Positions 42,754-51,721 are shown, numbered from the stretch's first letter. The stretch: DNA of 54,286 nucleotides from an uncultured Alphaproteobacteria bacterium (GCA_902594145.1 CACJLA010000006.1:1-54286), one strand, 5' to 3'. The notes: generated from the sequence alone by a model not told the origin. Numbers and translations are program-made.

Positions 42754-43267
42754 CAAGTCTTGGTATCAATTCAATAAAATTACATGGTTTGTGTCTTATA
42801 TCTAACTGATGAAAAAGAATATAATTCCAAGCATCTCGAACAGCAGAAGTAGATCCAGGCAAGCAAAAAATATAAGTTTGGTTTAATAAAAAGGCACTTG
42901 CTCTAGATTGTATGGTAGAAGTTCCAATTTTTTTATAACTGAGTTGTCTAAATAATTCACCAAATCCTGGTATTTCAATTTGAGATATTTTTTTCAATGC
43001 ATCAATAGTATTATCTCTTCCCGTTAAACCTGTTCCTCCAGTTGTAATTATTACGTCATTTTCAACAGAGTTAGTCAAGGCTTGAATTATAGGTGTAAAG
43101 ATTTCTGGTTCATCCTCGATAATTTGATAATGAGAAACATCATGTCCTTTTTGAAGTATTAGATCCTTTAATGCGTCTCCAGATTTATCATTACTCTCTT
43201 TTCTTGTGTCCGATAGAGTAATGACGGCTATATTTATTTTTTTAAATGTTATTTTTTCGTCAATCAT
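42746..43267 (-). CDS. moaB: Molybdopterin biosynthesis protein MoaB/MogA family
   Basis: A 173-residue MPT-binding protein. It has NIAVITLSDTRKESNDKSGDAL at the N-terminus, then VIITTGGTGLTGRDNTIDAL (about 75-94), GFGELFRQLSYKKIGTSTIQSRASA, and IFCLPGSTSAVRDAWNYIL. These match MoaB (E. coli MoaB S-D-T-R and T-G-G-T-G). No other molybdenum cofactor gene is in the window. In alphaproteobacteria it commonly follows the lytic transglycosylase, as here (eight-base overlap). Confidence 0.9.
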   Translation of the reverse strand: MIDEKITFKKINIAVITLSDTRKESNDKSGDALKDLILQKGHDVSHYQIIEDEPEIFTPIIQALTNSVENDVIITTGGTGLTGRDNTIDALKKISQIEIPGFGELFRQLSYKKIGTSTIQSRASAFLLNQTYIFCLPGSTSAVRDAWNYILFHQLDIRHKPCNFIELIPRLDE

Positions 43268-44939
43268 TAATCAAAATGGTATTAGTTGCTATAAGTTCAT
43301 CAGCGTAATCAAAAGAATTATGATTTATTAATTCATAAATAACAAGATTAGTTAGAACTCGCTCTACAAATAATCGTGTTTCTCTTGATGGAATAGACTC
43401 AATTAAAAGAAAGCTATCGTCATTAAAAGTAGTTTTTTTCATCCATTTTGAAAGATTTCCAGGTCCGGCATTATAAGAGATTAGAGCTTTCAATAAATCA
43501 CCCTCTATATAATTTATGGATAATAAATTTTGTAAATAAAGACTTCCAGTTTCGACGTTAATTTCAGGATTATATAATATTCTAGGATTTGTCTTAAATT
43601 GATGTTTTTTATTTACCATACGGGCTGTGGAGGGAAGAATTTGCATTAATCCATATGCACTTTTCCCACTTTTAGCAAAAGCGCTAAACTTAGACTCCTG
43701 TCTTATCATGCTTATGATAATAGTTGGATCTATGTTGTTGAAATTAAAATTTTGAATCCATTGTGGTGTTGGATAAAGATAATCAATGGGAGCATCATCT
43801 TTAAATAAATATTTTGCTGTTTTAATTTGAAGAGAGCTCAAGTCATTTTTTATAGAAAAATTTAAAATGAGTCTTTTAAATCTATCATTAGTAATGTTTT
43901 GAAGTCTATTTAACTCAATCTCTGCAATTGGCAGTTCATCAATATCTATTAATGCCTGAATTCTCTTACCTAATTTTGTACCTAAAAATGAGTCAAGATC
44001 CGAGTTCATTATAGAGGTGTTAAATTCAAAGTCCTCAATGGTCTTATCAATTATTCTACAAGATAAAATGGAATAAATATTAAAACTTGGCCTACAAGAT
44101 TTATTTAAAGCCTCTAATGAAGCTTTAAAAGTAATAACATCTTCAGCATCTTTTGTTGATGATAAAAATGACCAATATGCTCCAGCATCGCTAAGCCATT
44201 TGTTATCTGAAATTTTTGAGAGTATTAAAAACTGCCTTGAAGCTTTTTGATATTTACCTTTTCTATAATAAGAAAGACCTTTAATCCACAAGCCTTCAGA
44301 GTAAGGTTGACTTAAAAACGCCTCATCGTTAAGGACGTTGATAGCCTTATCATCTAAATCTGCGAGATAATACCCATTAGCAATTTTTGATAATAAAAAT
44401 GATTTCTCTTTTTGATTAAAATATTTTATGTGGTGACTCAAATATTCCAAAGCTCCAGTTGGCCATCCTCTACCAACTCTTGATCTTATGGTATTATAAA
44501 TGCTAATTTTTTTTGAGTAATTTTTATTTGAAAATATTTTATTTGATTTACTTGAATTGACAGCTTCCATTTTATCTTTTTGAAAGATTTTATTAAAGAG
44601 GGGGTATGAATTTTTTTTTGGACTTTTTGCTCCATCTGGCATTCTACGCACACCTAATTTATAAATCCTTCTCGCTTCATATTGATCACTGTATTCAACT
44701 AACCAATCTCGTAATTCTAAAAAACTGGATCGATGTGCTGTAGGATGGAGGAGCTTTAAAGCTTGAACATGACCCATGAGTATTAAATCATCAAGTTTTG
44801 CTATATTTTTGTCACCTTTAGCAAAATCACCATCTCTGTAATCGTTAAAAATATTTTTGTAGAGACCTATATCTTTTGAACTAAGGGCAAATATAGTTTG
44901 TGAGTAAAAAAGTGATATTAATATAAGAACAATTTTCAT
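43260..44939 (-). CDS. Soluble lytic murein transglycosylase (SLT family)
   Basis: A periplasmic enzyme cleaving peptidoglycan glycan strands, 559 residues. A signal peptide (MKIVLILISLFYSQTIFA) precedes a long helical, TPR-like superhelix (about 25-400). The C-terminal SLT domain has IISMIRQESKFSAFAKSGKSAYGLMQILPSTAR, with the catalytic Glu in R-Q-E-S-x-F, then NVETGSLYLQNLL and ALISYNAGPGNLSKW. The start is ATG 44939, which opens the signal peptide; an ORF from 44984 would extend into the upstream gene. Two bases separate it from the glycosylase-like gene. Confidence 0.92.
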   Translation of the reverse strand: MKIVLILISLFYSQTIFALSSKDIGLYKNIFNDYRDGDFAKGDKNIAKLDDLILMGHVQALKLLHPTAHRSSFLELRDWLVEYSDQYEARRIYKLGVRRMPDGAKSPKKNSYPLFNKIFQKDKMEAVNSSKSNKIFSNKNYSKKISIYNTIRSRVGRGWPTGALEYLSHHIKYFNQKEKSFLLSKIANGYYLADLDDKAINVLNDEAFLSQPYSEGLWIKGLSYYRKGKYQKASRQFLILSKISDNKWLSDAGAYWSFLSSTKDAEDVITFKASLEALNKSCRPSFNIYSILSCRIIDKTIEDFEFNTSIMNSDLDSFLGTKLGKRIQALIDIDELPIAEIELNRLQNITNDRFKRLILNFSIKNDLSSLQIKTAKYLFKDDAPIDYLYPTPQWIQNFNFNNIDPTIIISMIRQESKFSAFAKSGKSAYGLMQILPSTARMVNKKHQFKTNPRILYNPEINVETGSLYLQNLLSINYIEGDLLKALISYNAGPGNLSKWMKKTTFNDDSFLLIESIPSRETRLFVERVLTNLVIYELINHNSFDYADELIATNTILIND

Positions 44940-44941
44940 TA

Positions 44942-45619
44942 CTAACCACCCAGTTGTTTTTTTATTTCTTTTAAATCCTCCCAAGCATCTTTTTTGAGAT
45001 CAGGGTTGTTAATTAGCAAAGATGGCTCGTAGAGCACACGGCATTTTTTAGGGACAACGTCATTTGGAGTATTAAAGTCAAACCACTTACCTCGAAGAGA
45101 CATTGAAGATAAATCTGCAGCTAACAACATCTTAATACAATAATTTGACATAATTATTAAATATTTTGGATTAATCAATTCAATCAAACGATAATTTATC
45201 AATTGTAAAGTTGTAATCATTTTGTGATCATTTTCAAACTCACCTATGCCTCTAGGTATATAAGAAGCTAAGCCTATTTGTTCCCTGTCTAGTTTTATTG
45301 AGAAGAGCATTTTATCAAATAACTCACCATTTTTGTTATCTATTATTTTTGTGTCTGAAATATCACATTTACCATAAAAGAATAAGATCTTAGAATTTTT
45401 ATTCCCCTCTACTAGTTTAATTGATTTATCTATATTTAATTTTATTAATTCTCCCTTAAGAAAGCCTTCTAGTTGATTAATACTACTAGCCTTGCTTGGA
45501 CTTATTATATTGTTTGAAGTTAGTTGTTCACTTTTATTCTCAATAAAATCTTTTTTTTGGAATTCTTCTAGATTCATCAATTCCAAAAGAATATTTTTTT
45601 GGTAGTCTTGCTGTTTCAT
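44942..45619 (-). CDS. Uracil-DNA glycosylase superfamily protein with degenerate active site
   Basis: A 225-residue protein whose C-terminal ~150 residues align by pattern with family 4-type uracil-DNA glycosylases. GELFDKMLFSIKLDRE matches family G-x-L-L-D-x-M-L-x-x-I-G-L-x-R. LIELINPKYLIIMSNYCIKMLL, SLRGKWFDF and LKKDAWEDLKEI match the later blocks. Key residues are missing. The uracil-binding G-E-x-P-G loop reads FYGKCDISD, and the H-P-S motif reads LYEPSLLINN. Only three Cys are present in total, so the four-Cys iron-sulfur site is lost. The first ~75 residues are polar. The neighbourhood (glycosylase - transglycosylase - moaB) is a standard alphaproteobacterial one, so this looks like a vertically inherited, altered member. 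Confidence 0.72.
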   Translation of the reverse strand: MKQQDYQKNILLELMNLEEFQKKDFIENKSEQLTSNNIISPSKASSINQLEGFLKGELIKLNIDKSIKLVEGNKNSKILFFYGKCDISDTKIIDNKNGELFDKMLFSIKLDREQIGLASYIPRGIGEFENDHKMITTLQLINYRLIELINPKYLIIMSNYCIKMLLAADLSSMSLRGKWFDFNTPNDVVPKKCRVLYEPSLLINNPDLKKDAWEDLKEIKKQLGG

Positions 45620-47210
45620 GTTTAAAAAATTATCAATATTTTATTACAGTATATGTTTTTTAGGATTTATTGTACACGCATATGGGTCTCAATTAAAAAA
45701 TACATTTGATAATCAACTTCTTAGTTCTATATATGCCGAATACAATAATGATTATTTGACATGGGAGAAATTACCAAAATATGAACTATCAAGTGACCAA
45801 TCCACAGATTTACTAAGTAAGATTATTATAGGTGACTACAAATTAGATAGTATGAATGAAAATAAAAAGGGATTTGTTCATGAAATTCTGCACTTTTTAA
45901 ATAATTTGGGCGAGAATAATTGTTCAAATCTTCCAAATAAAAAACAATTTTACATTTTTGAGGAGTCTATCTTAAAAAGCATAAATTTTTGGATGTCTTT
46001 TTGTGATAATCAAAATATTGAGAGTAATTTAAAAAATTTAAATACTATTGATAGTAGATTTACAAATTTAGTATACATAAACAAAATTTATTATTACCAC
46101 TTAAGAAAAGATATAAGTCGTTTAAGTAAGATTAATAAAGAATTAACCACCAACTTGGATACCTTTTCTATTTTTAATTCAAAAGAAATTAATCTATTAA
46201 ATAATATTTTTAGTTCTAATGACCTAAATTTTCCAATTACAAAATTTATTGAATCATCGACTATGTTAAATAATTTATCATTAGAATTAGATAAGAAATT
46301 TACAATCAAAGATTATAAAGATGTTATATATCTTCAACTATTTCAAACTAGTACTTATTATTTTTATGCAGGTGAGTATAAAAGTGCTCTTGCATTATTG
46401 TCTTATTTAATTCAAATAGACTCAAAAAATAAAGATTATTACAATTATAAAAAACTCTCATTCTTAGCTGAATTAAATCCTAGTGAAGACATACTTGATT
46501 TAATAAAAAATTTTAATTCAAGTAATACTAATTTCAATTTTTTTAGAAATTACCTATTTATTTCATCTTCCATCAAACTAGATATTAATTTGAGTGAATT
46601 AGTCTACTTCTACAATAATATAAATCATGATAGTGACTGGACTAATTTAGAATTAGCATTCATTCTAGCAATGGAAATGTACAGTTCAAATGACGATCAG
46701 GCTGCATTAGATTTTATCAATAAATGTTGTTTGAATATTTTAAAAAAATCAGAAGATCCTATCCATTTATTTAAATATGGCATTTTGCTTGAGAGAAATA
46801 ATAAAATTAAAATCGCTGAAGACTTCATTCAAAGAAGTATTGACATTTCCGACAGTTCATATCCCTACGTGTTAAACTATCTTGCATATTTATGGGTTGA
46901 AAATGAAAGAAAATTGGATCTTGCAGAAGATATGCTCCAAAAAGCAGTCGAAGACTCTGACTATAATAATGGCGCTATACTCGACAGCTTAGGCTGGCTT
47001 TATTATAAGAAAAATGATTTAAATCTAGCTGAAAAATGGATTTATAATGCATACTTGCTAGAGCCCTCAGAGCCGGAAATAATTGACCATTTGTCACAAA
47101 TTTATTATCAACAAGGCAGATATAAAGAAGCTAAATTTCTAGATAACAAAATCTTATTATTTCACAAAGACTATTTTAAATTTGATGAAGTTTTAAACAG
47201 AAATGAATAA
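45618..47210 (+). CDS. Tetratricopeptide-repeat protein, secreted
   Basis: A 530-residue protein starting with a signal-peptide-like segment (MFKKLSIFYYSICFLGFIVHAYGS). The N-terminal two-thirds is helical and poorly conserved. The C-terminal third carries recognisable TPRs: PYVLNYLAYLWVENERKLDLAEDMLQKA, AILDSLGWLYYKKNDLNLAEKWIYNAY and EIIDHLSQIYYQQGRYKEAKFL (about residues 415-515). The L-D-S-L-G-W motif is typical of TPR proteins encoded before ispE in alphaproteobacteria, probably envelope adaptors; no partner is known. The ATG shares bases with the divergent glycosylase-like start (CATG). It overlaps ispE by eight bases. Confidence 0.85.
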   Translation: MFKKLSIFYYSICFLGFIVHAYGSQLKNTFDNQLLSSIYAEYNNDYLTWEKLPKYELSSDQSTDLLSKIIIGDYKLDSMNENKKGFVHEILHFLNNLGENNCSNLPNKKQFYIFEESILKSINFWMSFCDNQNIESNLKNLNTIDSRFTNLVYINKIYYYHLRKDISRLSKINKELTTNLDTFSIFNSKEINLLNNIFSSNDLNFPITKFIESSTMLNNLSLELDKKFTIKDYKDVIYLQLFQTSTYYFYAGEYKSALALLSYLIQIDSKNKDYYNYKKLSFLAELNPSEDILDLIKNFNSSNTNFNFFRNYLFISSSIKLDINLSELVYFYNNINHDSDWTNLELAFILAMEMYSSNDDQAALDFINKCCLNILKKSEDPIHLFKYGILLERNNKIKIAEDFIQRSIDISDSSYPYVLNYLAYLWVENERKLDLAEDMLQKAVEDSDYNNGAILDSLGWLYYKKNDLNLAEKWIYNAYLLEPSEPEIIDHLSQIYYQQGRYKEAKFLDNKILLFHKDYFKFDEVLNRNE

Positions 47211-48021
47211 AACTAAACTAATTAGCCCTGCCAAGATAAATTTTGATTTAAAAATAAAATATTATGATGAAAATTATGAAAAACATAAAATTTCTTCAAA
47301 GGTTGTATTATTAAAAATAAAAGATTTAATTTTTGTTTCAGATCACTCAAAATTACAAATTACTTATCATGATTATAATAATAAAATAATAAATTTAAAA
47401 AATGATATAATAAAAAAAACAATTACTTTTTTTGATCAAAGATATAATACTAGAACAAAATTAAAATTTTTGGTTCATAAAAATATACCTATTGGATATG
47501 GTCTAGGAGGGGGGTCTTCTAATGCCGCCTCAATTTTAAAGTTTTTGTATAAATATCATCAAATTAAATTAAATAATTTTAAAAAAGATGCTCCATTAAT
47601 TGGATCAGATGTACTTTTATTTATTGATAAACATCCAAAAATTATTGATGGATTAAATAAATTTAATTATTCCAAAGCTAAAATGAATTCATGGAAGAAA
47701 ATTTTTATAATTTTACCCTTAAAACAAAATTTAACTAAAAACATTTATAATCATTACAAAAATCATAACTCACAAACAAATAGTAAATATAATTCTCAAA
47801 ATAATTTAACTAGATCTTCGATGATGTTAAATAAAGAATTCAAGGAGATATTTATGTATCTCTCATCTTATAGGAGAGATTTTTTAAAATTTGGTATGAG
47901 TGGTAGTGGGCCCTCTATTTTTCTATCTTTTAAGCAAATTTCGAAAGAAAGGCAAATTTTGAGGAATATCAATAAATTTTATCCTCTAGTTAGAATTGAA
48001 AAATCTCTTTATTTCGGATAA
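47203..48021 (+). CDS. ispE: 4-diphosphocytidyl-2-C-methyl-D-erythritol kinase
   Basis: A GHMP kinase of the non-mevalonate isoprenoid pathway, 272 residues. It has SPAKINFDLKI (A-K-I-N-L motif with catalytic Lys), the ATP loop IPIGYGLGGGSSNAASIL (about 98-115), PLIGSDVLLFID with the catalytic Asp, and FGMSGSGPSIFLSF near the C-terminus. It is slightly short and very Lys/Asn-rich, with a diverged middle. The isoprenoids it feeds supply the farnesyl and polyprenyl chains used by CtaB and UbiA. A tRNA gene follows after 16 bases. Confidence 0.93.
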   Translation: MNKTKLISPAKINFDLKIKYYDENYEKHKISSKVVLLKIKDLIFVSDHSKLQITYHDYNNKIINLKNDIIKKTITFFDQRYNTRTKLKFLVHKNIPIGYGLGGGSSNAASILKFLYKYHQIKLNNFKKDAPLIGSDVLLFIDKHPKIIDGLNKFNYSKAKMNSWKKIFIILPLKQNLTKNIYNHYKNHNSQTNSKYNSQNNLTRSSMMLNKEFKEIFMYLSSYRRDFLKFGMSGSGPSIFLSFKQISKERQILRNINKFYPLVRIEKSLYFG

Positions 48022-48037
48022 GTTCTTTAATTCCTAA

Positions 48038-48112
48038 TGGGGCGTAGCCAAGCGGTAAGGCACCGGTTTTTGGTATCGGCATGCGTAGGTTCGAATCCTA
48101 CCGCCCCAGCCA
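48038..48112 (+). tRNA. tRNA-Gln (anticodon UUG)
   Basis: A full cloverleaf: acceptor TGGGGCG/CGCCCCA, D arm GCCAAGCGGTAAGGC, anticodon stem CCGGT/ATCGG with loop TTTTGGT giving anticodon TTG, short variable loop, and T arm GTAGG-TTCGAAT-CCTAC. CCA is encoded at 48110-48112. It lies 16 bases after ispE and 25 bases before uup, so it is probably processed from the operon transcript. Confidence 0.96.
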
Positions 48113-48137
48113 TTTCTGAGTTATATATTAAAATAAT

Positions 48138-49952
48138 ATGAATCAACTTATATTTTCATTGAAAGAAGGATCTATCAGTTACCATAAAAATGAAATTTTT
48201 AAGGAACTAGATTTAAATATTCATAGAAAAGATTTTATTGCTCTTGTTGGTAAAAATGGGGCAGGGAAATCTACATTAATGAATGTCATATCTGGTCAAC
48301 ATGAGATTGACTTAGGTGAAATATGGAGCATTGACAATATTGCAGTTAATTACTTCAACCAAAATTATAAATTACAAAATGAAAATAATACCGTTGAAAA
48401 AGAGATTTTATCAGTGATTACTAATCAAGATGATATTTACGAAATAGATATCTTCTGTAATAATTTAAGTTTAGATAAAAATAGTTTAATTAAAAATTTA
48501 TCTGGGGGTCAAAAAAGAAGAGTAGGTCTAATCAAAACATTAATAAAACCATCTGACCTTTTGCTCTTGGACGAACCAACCAACCACCTAGACCTAGATA
48601 CAATAGTATGGCTAGAAAATTATTTGAAAAAACTAGATAGTGCTATTTTATGTGTAAGTCACGATCGACAATTTCTTAAAAATTTTACTAATAAAATATT
48701 ATGGATAGACCGATCCAGAGTGAAAGTAAATAACAGCGGATACAGTGATTTTGAAAACTGGTCTAATACTTTGTTATTACAAGAAGAAAGAGAATTACAG
48801 AATAGAAAACAATTTGTTAACCTAGAGGTTAATTGGGCAAACAAAGGAGTAAAAGCAAGAGTAAAACGAAACACTAGAAGATTGGAGCAAGCAAAAGAGC
48901 TCAAGGACAATTTAGATAAAGATATAAGTGAATTTAAAAAAGCAACAAGAAAAATAGAAATTAATCAAATATATGAAAATTCAAAGAATTTTAAACATGT
49001 TGCTGAATTTCATAATGCCGAATTCTATTTTGGCACTGAAGGAAACCTAATTTTAAAAAATTTTAGTTTGAAAATCAGCAAAAAGGATAGAATAGGACTT
49101 TTAGGAAGTAATGGCTCTGGTAAATCAACATTTTTAAAAATCTTACTTAATGAGCTCAATTTAAAATCAGGGACTTTAAAACTAAGAAAAGAGTTAGAAT
49201 TTTCATATTTTGACCAATTAAGAAATGATTTAAAAGACAATCTTTCAATAAAAAAAATATTAGTACCCTCCGGTGGGGATTATCTTAAAACACAAGGTAA
49301 GGATAGACATGTATGTAGTTACTTGAAGGATTTTAATTTCGATCCATCTAAAGCAAATGATCCTGTTGCTAGTTTATCTGGTGGAATGAAAAATCGATTA
49401 CTCTTATCGAAGGTTTTATCAAATCCTAAAAGTGGTCTAATATTAGATGAACCAACAAATGATCTTGATATAGATACTTTAGATTTAGTAGAGTCAATAT
49501 TATCAGGCTACAATGGAACTTTAGTGGTAGTATCACATAATAGGGATTTTTTAGATAAATTAGTGAACAAAATATTATTTTTTAAGGGAAATGGAGAGGT
49601 TGTTTTGTTTAATGGAGGATATCATGATTTTCTTAACAATAAAGATCTTCTAACAAATGATAGCGACGACTCTTTAAAAATTGATCATAAAGCAGAAAAA
49701 GATAAAAAAAATTCAAAAAATTCTATAAAGAGAAAATTAACTTTTAAATTACAATATGAGCTTAACAATTTACCCAAACAAATAGATCTCTTAAAAGAAC
49801 AAATAGATCATTTTGAAAAAATTATAGAAGCACCAGATCTTTATAAAAAAGATTATGATTTATTCATCACTTCTAGTGAAAAATTAGGATCTCTCCAACT
49901 AGAATTAGAGACTAAAGAACAAAGATGGTTAGAGCTTATGGAACTAACGTGA
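48138..49952 (+). CDS. uup: ABC-F family ATPase, Uup-like
   Basis: A soluble twin-ATPase protein of 604 residues without membrane segments. Domain 1: Walker A VGKNGAGKSTLMN (about 38-50), signature NLSGGQKRRVGL, Walker B LLLLDEPTNHLDLDTI. Domain 2: Walker A LGSNGSGKSTFLK, signature SLSGGMKNRLLLS and LILDEPTNDLDIDTL. A linker rich in Lys/Arg lies between, and a C-terminal coiled coil (about 535-600) is the Uup hallmark. ABC-F proteins act on the ribosome; Uup has also been linked to transposon excision and DNA branch binding in E. coli. Confidence 0.92.
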   Translation: MNQLIFSLKEGSISYHKNEIFKELDLNIHRKDFIALVGKNGAGKSTLMNVISGQHEIDLGEIWSIDNIAVNYFNQNYKLQNENNTVEKEILSVITNQDDIYEIDIFCNNLSLDKNSLIKNLSGGQKRRVGLIKTLIKPSDLLLLDEPTNHLDLDTIVWLENYLKKLDSAILCVSHDRQFLKNFTNKILWIDRSRVKVNNSGYSDFENWSNTLLLQEERELQNRKQFVNLEVNWANKGVKARVKRNTRRLEQAKELKDNLDKDISEFKKATRKIEINQIYENSKNFKHVAEFHNAEFYFGTEGNLILKNFSLKISKKDRIGLLGSNGSGKSTFLKILLNELNLKSGTLKLRKELEFSYFDQLRNDLKDNLSIKKILVPSGGDYLKTQGKDRHVCSYLKDFNFDPSKANDPVASLSGGMKNRLLLSKVLSNPKSGLILDEPTNDLDIDTLDLVESILSGYNGTLVVVSHNRDFLDKLVNKILFFKGNGEVVLFNGGYHDFLNNKDLLTNDSDDSLKIDHKAEKDKKNSKNSIKRKLTFKLQYELNNLPKQIDLLKEQIDHFEKIIEAPDLYKKDYDLFITSSEKLGSLQLELETKEQRWLELMELT

Positions 49953-49956
49953 ATAC

Positions 49957-50682
49957 ATGAATTTAAAAAACAAAGTTAAAGAACTCATAAATATTTCTTT
50001 TTTAAACGAAATTTGTAATGTTCTCCCATATGAAGACAAAGATATTTATCTTATTGGAGGTGCGACTAGATCTATACTTTCTGATAAATACGAAAATAAA
50101 GATATTGATTTAGTTATACCAGATTTAGACAGTTCTACTGTTGATAAAATTTTAGATAAATACGATGATGCAAAATATTACCCTGGATATAAAAGTATAT
50201 CTTTAGTATTTAATGATTTTGAATATCAAATAAATTCATTCAGAAAAGATATAGCCCCATCTGGAAGGCACTCTAAAGTAGCTAAAGCTACTAATATCAA
50301 AGAAGACTCCCTTAGAAGAGATTTTACCTTCAACAGTGTATATATAAATTTAATAGGAGATGTTTATGATTTTTATTTGGGCATAGAACATTATCAAAAT
50401 AGCTATTTAAAATTTATTTTCGATCCGATAGTTCAAATTCAAAAAGATTATTTAAGGGCAATACGATATATGAGATTTTTATCATTATTTGAAAATACAA
50501 AAACATTTCCTGCTGATATGGAGGCAATAACTATTCTCTCTAAAAATATTACAGATTTTGTGAAAGAGAAAAAGATAACTCAAGAGTTAAACAAAATCCA
50601 AAAGATGCCATTTCCTGAAAACACTATTTCCTTTTTAAAAAAAAATAGTGAGCTAAATCATCTTATAGATTACTTAAACTAA
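49957..50682 (+). CDS. CCA tRNA nucleotidyltransferase-like protein, C-terminally short
   Basis: A 241-residue protein of the class II CCA-adding/poly(A) polymerase family. The head domain has IYLIGGATRSIL (family G-G-x-V-R-D; the Asp is Ser here), then the catalytic carboxylates in KDIDLVIPD (D-x-D, about 46-54). EDSLRRDFTFNSVYINL matches R-R-D-F-T-I-N-A, and KDYLRAIRYMRFLSLF is the neck helix. Alphaproteobacterial relatives are usually 380-420 residues; the body and tail domains that bind the tRNA elbow are absent. No room for a frameshifted remainder exists, because trmL ends at 50679 on the other strand. Both tRNAs in the window encode CCA, so a repair role would suffice. Confidence 0.8.
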   Translation: MNLKNKVKELINISFLNEICNVLPYEDKDIYLIGGATRSILSDKYENKDIDLVIPDLDSSTVDKILDKYDDAKYYPGYKSISLVFNDFEYQINSFRKDIAPSGRHSKVAKATNIKEDSLRRDFTFNSVYINLIGDVYDFYLGIEHYQNSYLKFIFDPIVQIQKDYLRAIRYMRFLSLFENTKTFPADMEAITILSKNITDFVKEKKITQELNKIQKMPFPENTISFLKKNSELNHLIDYLN

Positions 50683-51134
50683 AAATTATCTTTAATCTTT
50701 GAAACGATGATTGCTACGGAGGTTGCCAAATTTAATGATCTTGTTTTACTGCTCATAGGGACAGTAATTTTATTATCAACTATATTATGAATTGTATCCG
50801 GAACTCCTGCTGTTTCTTTACCAAATAAAACAATATCATTTTCCTTGAATTTAAAATCATAGAGATTGTTGTTAGTTTTAGTAGTAGCTAGAATAACTCT
50901 GTTATTATTTTTTTCGCAATAAGAATAAAAATTGTCCCAATTTTCATGATTTAAAATTTTGCAATGATCTATGTAATCCATTACAGCACCTCTAAATCTT
51001 TTGTCTGACATTGAAAAAGGTAGAGGCTTCACAATGTGTATAGGAAATTCTAAACAAGCTGCTGTTCTGATAATAACGCCAAGATTTTGAGGCATATCAG
51101 GCTGATAGAGACATATTGCAAATTTATGCGTCAT
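50679..51134 (-). CDS. trmL: tRNA (cytidine/uridine(34)-2'-O)-methyltransferase
   Basis: A small SPOUT methyltransferase, 151 residues. It has LYQPDMPQNLGVIIRTAACL (family P-x-x-P-x-N-x-G-x-x-x-R-x-x), FPLH-type FPIHIVKPL, RGAVMDYIDH, and VLFGKETAGVP. The knot closes with ITVPMSSKTRSLNLATSVAII. This is TrmL/YibK, which methylates the wobble ribose of tRNA-Leu(CAA) and tRNA-Leu(UAA). The window encodes tRNA-Leu(CAA) at 4281-4366. It overlaps the CCA-transferase-like stop by four bases and is divergent from petA. Confidence 0.95.
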   Translation of the reverse strand: MTHKFAICLYQPDMPQNLGVIIRTAACLEFPIHIVKPLPFSMSDKRFRGAVMDYIDHCKILNHENWDNFYSYCEKNNNRVILATTKTNNNLYDFKFKENDIVLFGKETAGVPDTIHNIVDNKITVPMSSKTRSLNLATSVAIIVSKIKDNF

Positions 51135-51191
51135 GATGACTACTACTTATGCTACATCTTACTAATAAAATCTATAAGGATTTAAGATCAA

Positions 51192-51716
51192 ATGTCAAAC
51201 AGTAGAAAACCAAGAAGAGATTTTATAAAATTATCTGCAATGACTCTGGGAGGGGTCGGAGCTGCTAGTTTACTAATACCTTTCATATCTAGCATGAATC
51301 CAGGAAAAGATACTCTTGCCTTAGCATCAACAGAGATAGATTTATCCCCTCTTGAAGAAGGTCAAAGTTTGACAGTAATATGGAGAGGCAAACCAGTTTT
51401 TATAAAGCATAGAACTAAAAGTGAAATTGATACAGCTAAAAACACATCTTTAGATGAACTTCCGGACGCTGAAGAGGACTCTGCAAGAGTTCAAAAAGAT
51501 AATTGGTTAGTTGTTCTTGGTGTTTGCACTCATTTAGGTTGCGTTCCTCTCGGTCAAAAAGCTTCAGATACAAAAGGAGATTACGGTGGGTGGTTCTGCC
51601 CATGTCATGGTTCTCATTATGATACTTCGGGAAGAATACGTAAGGGACCTGCACCAACTAATTTACCTGTTCCCCCGTATGTATTTTTAACAGATAACAG
51701 AATAAAGATAGGATAA
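51192..51716 (+). CDS. petA: Ubiquinol-cytochrome c reductase Rieske iron-sulfur subunit
   Basis: The [2Fe-2S] subunit of the bc1 complex, 174 residues. A Tat-type signal anchor ([21 protein letters not shown]) is followed by a tether. The cluster-binding loops are [12 protein letters not shown] and [15 protein letters not shown] (C-x-H...C-x-x-H with the disulfide Cys). [14 protein letters not shown] closes the fold. The spacer to divergent trmL is 57 bases and must hold both promoters. An AAGGAT-type sequence lies further upstream than usual. PetB follows after five bases. Confidence 0.97.
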   Translation: MSNSRKPRRDFIKLSAMTLGGVGAASLLIPFISSMNPGKDTLALASTEIDLSPLEEGQSLTVIWRGKPVFIKHRTKSEIDTAKNTSLDELPDAEEDSARVQKDNWLVVLGVCTHLGCVPLGQKASDTKGDYGGWFCPCHGSHYDTSGRIRKGPAPTNLPVPPYVFLTDNRIKIG

Positions 51717-51721
51717 CATTA

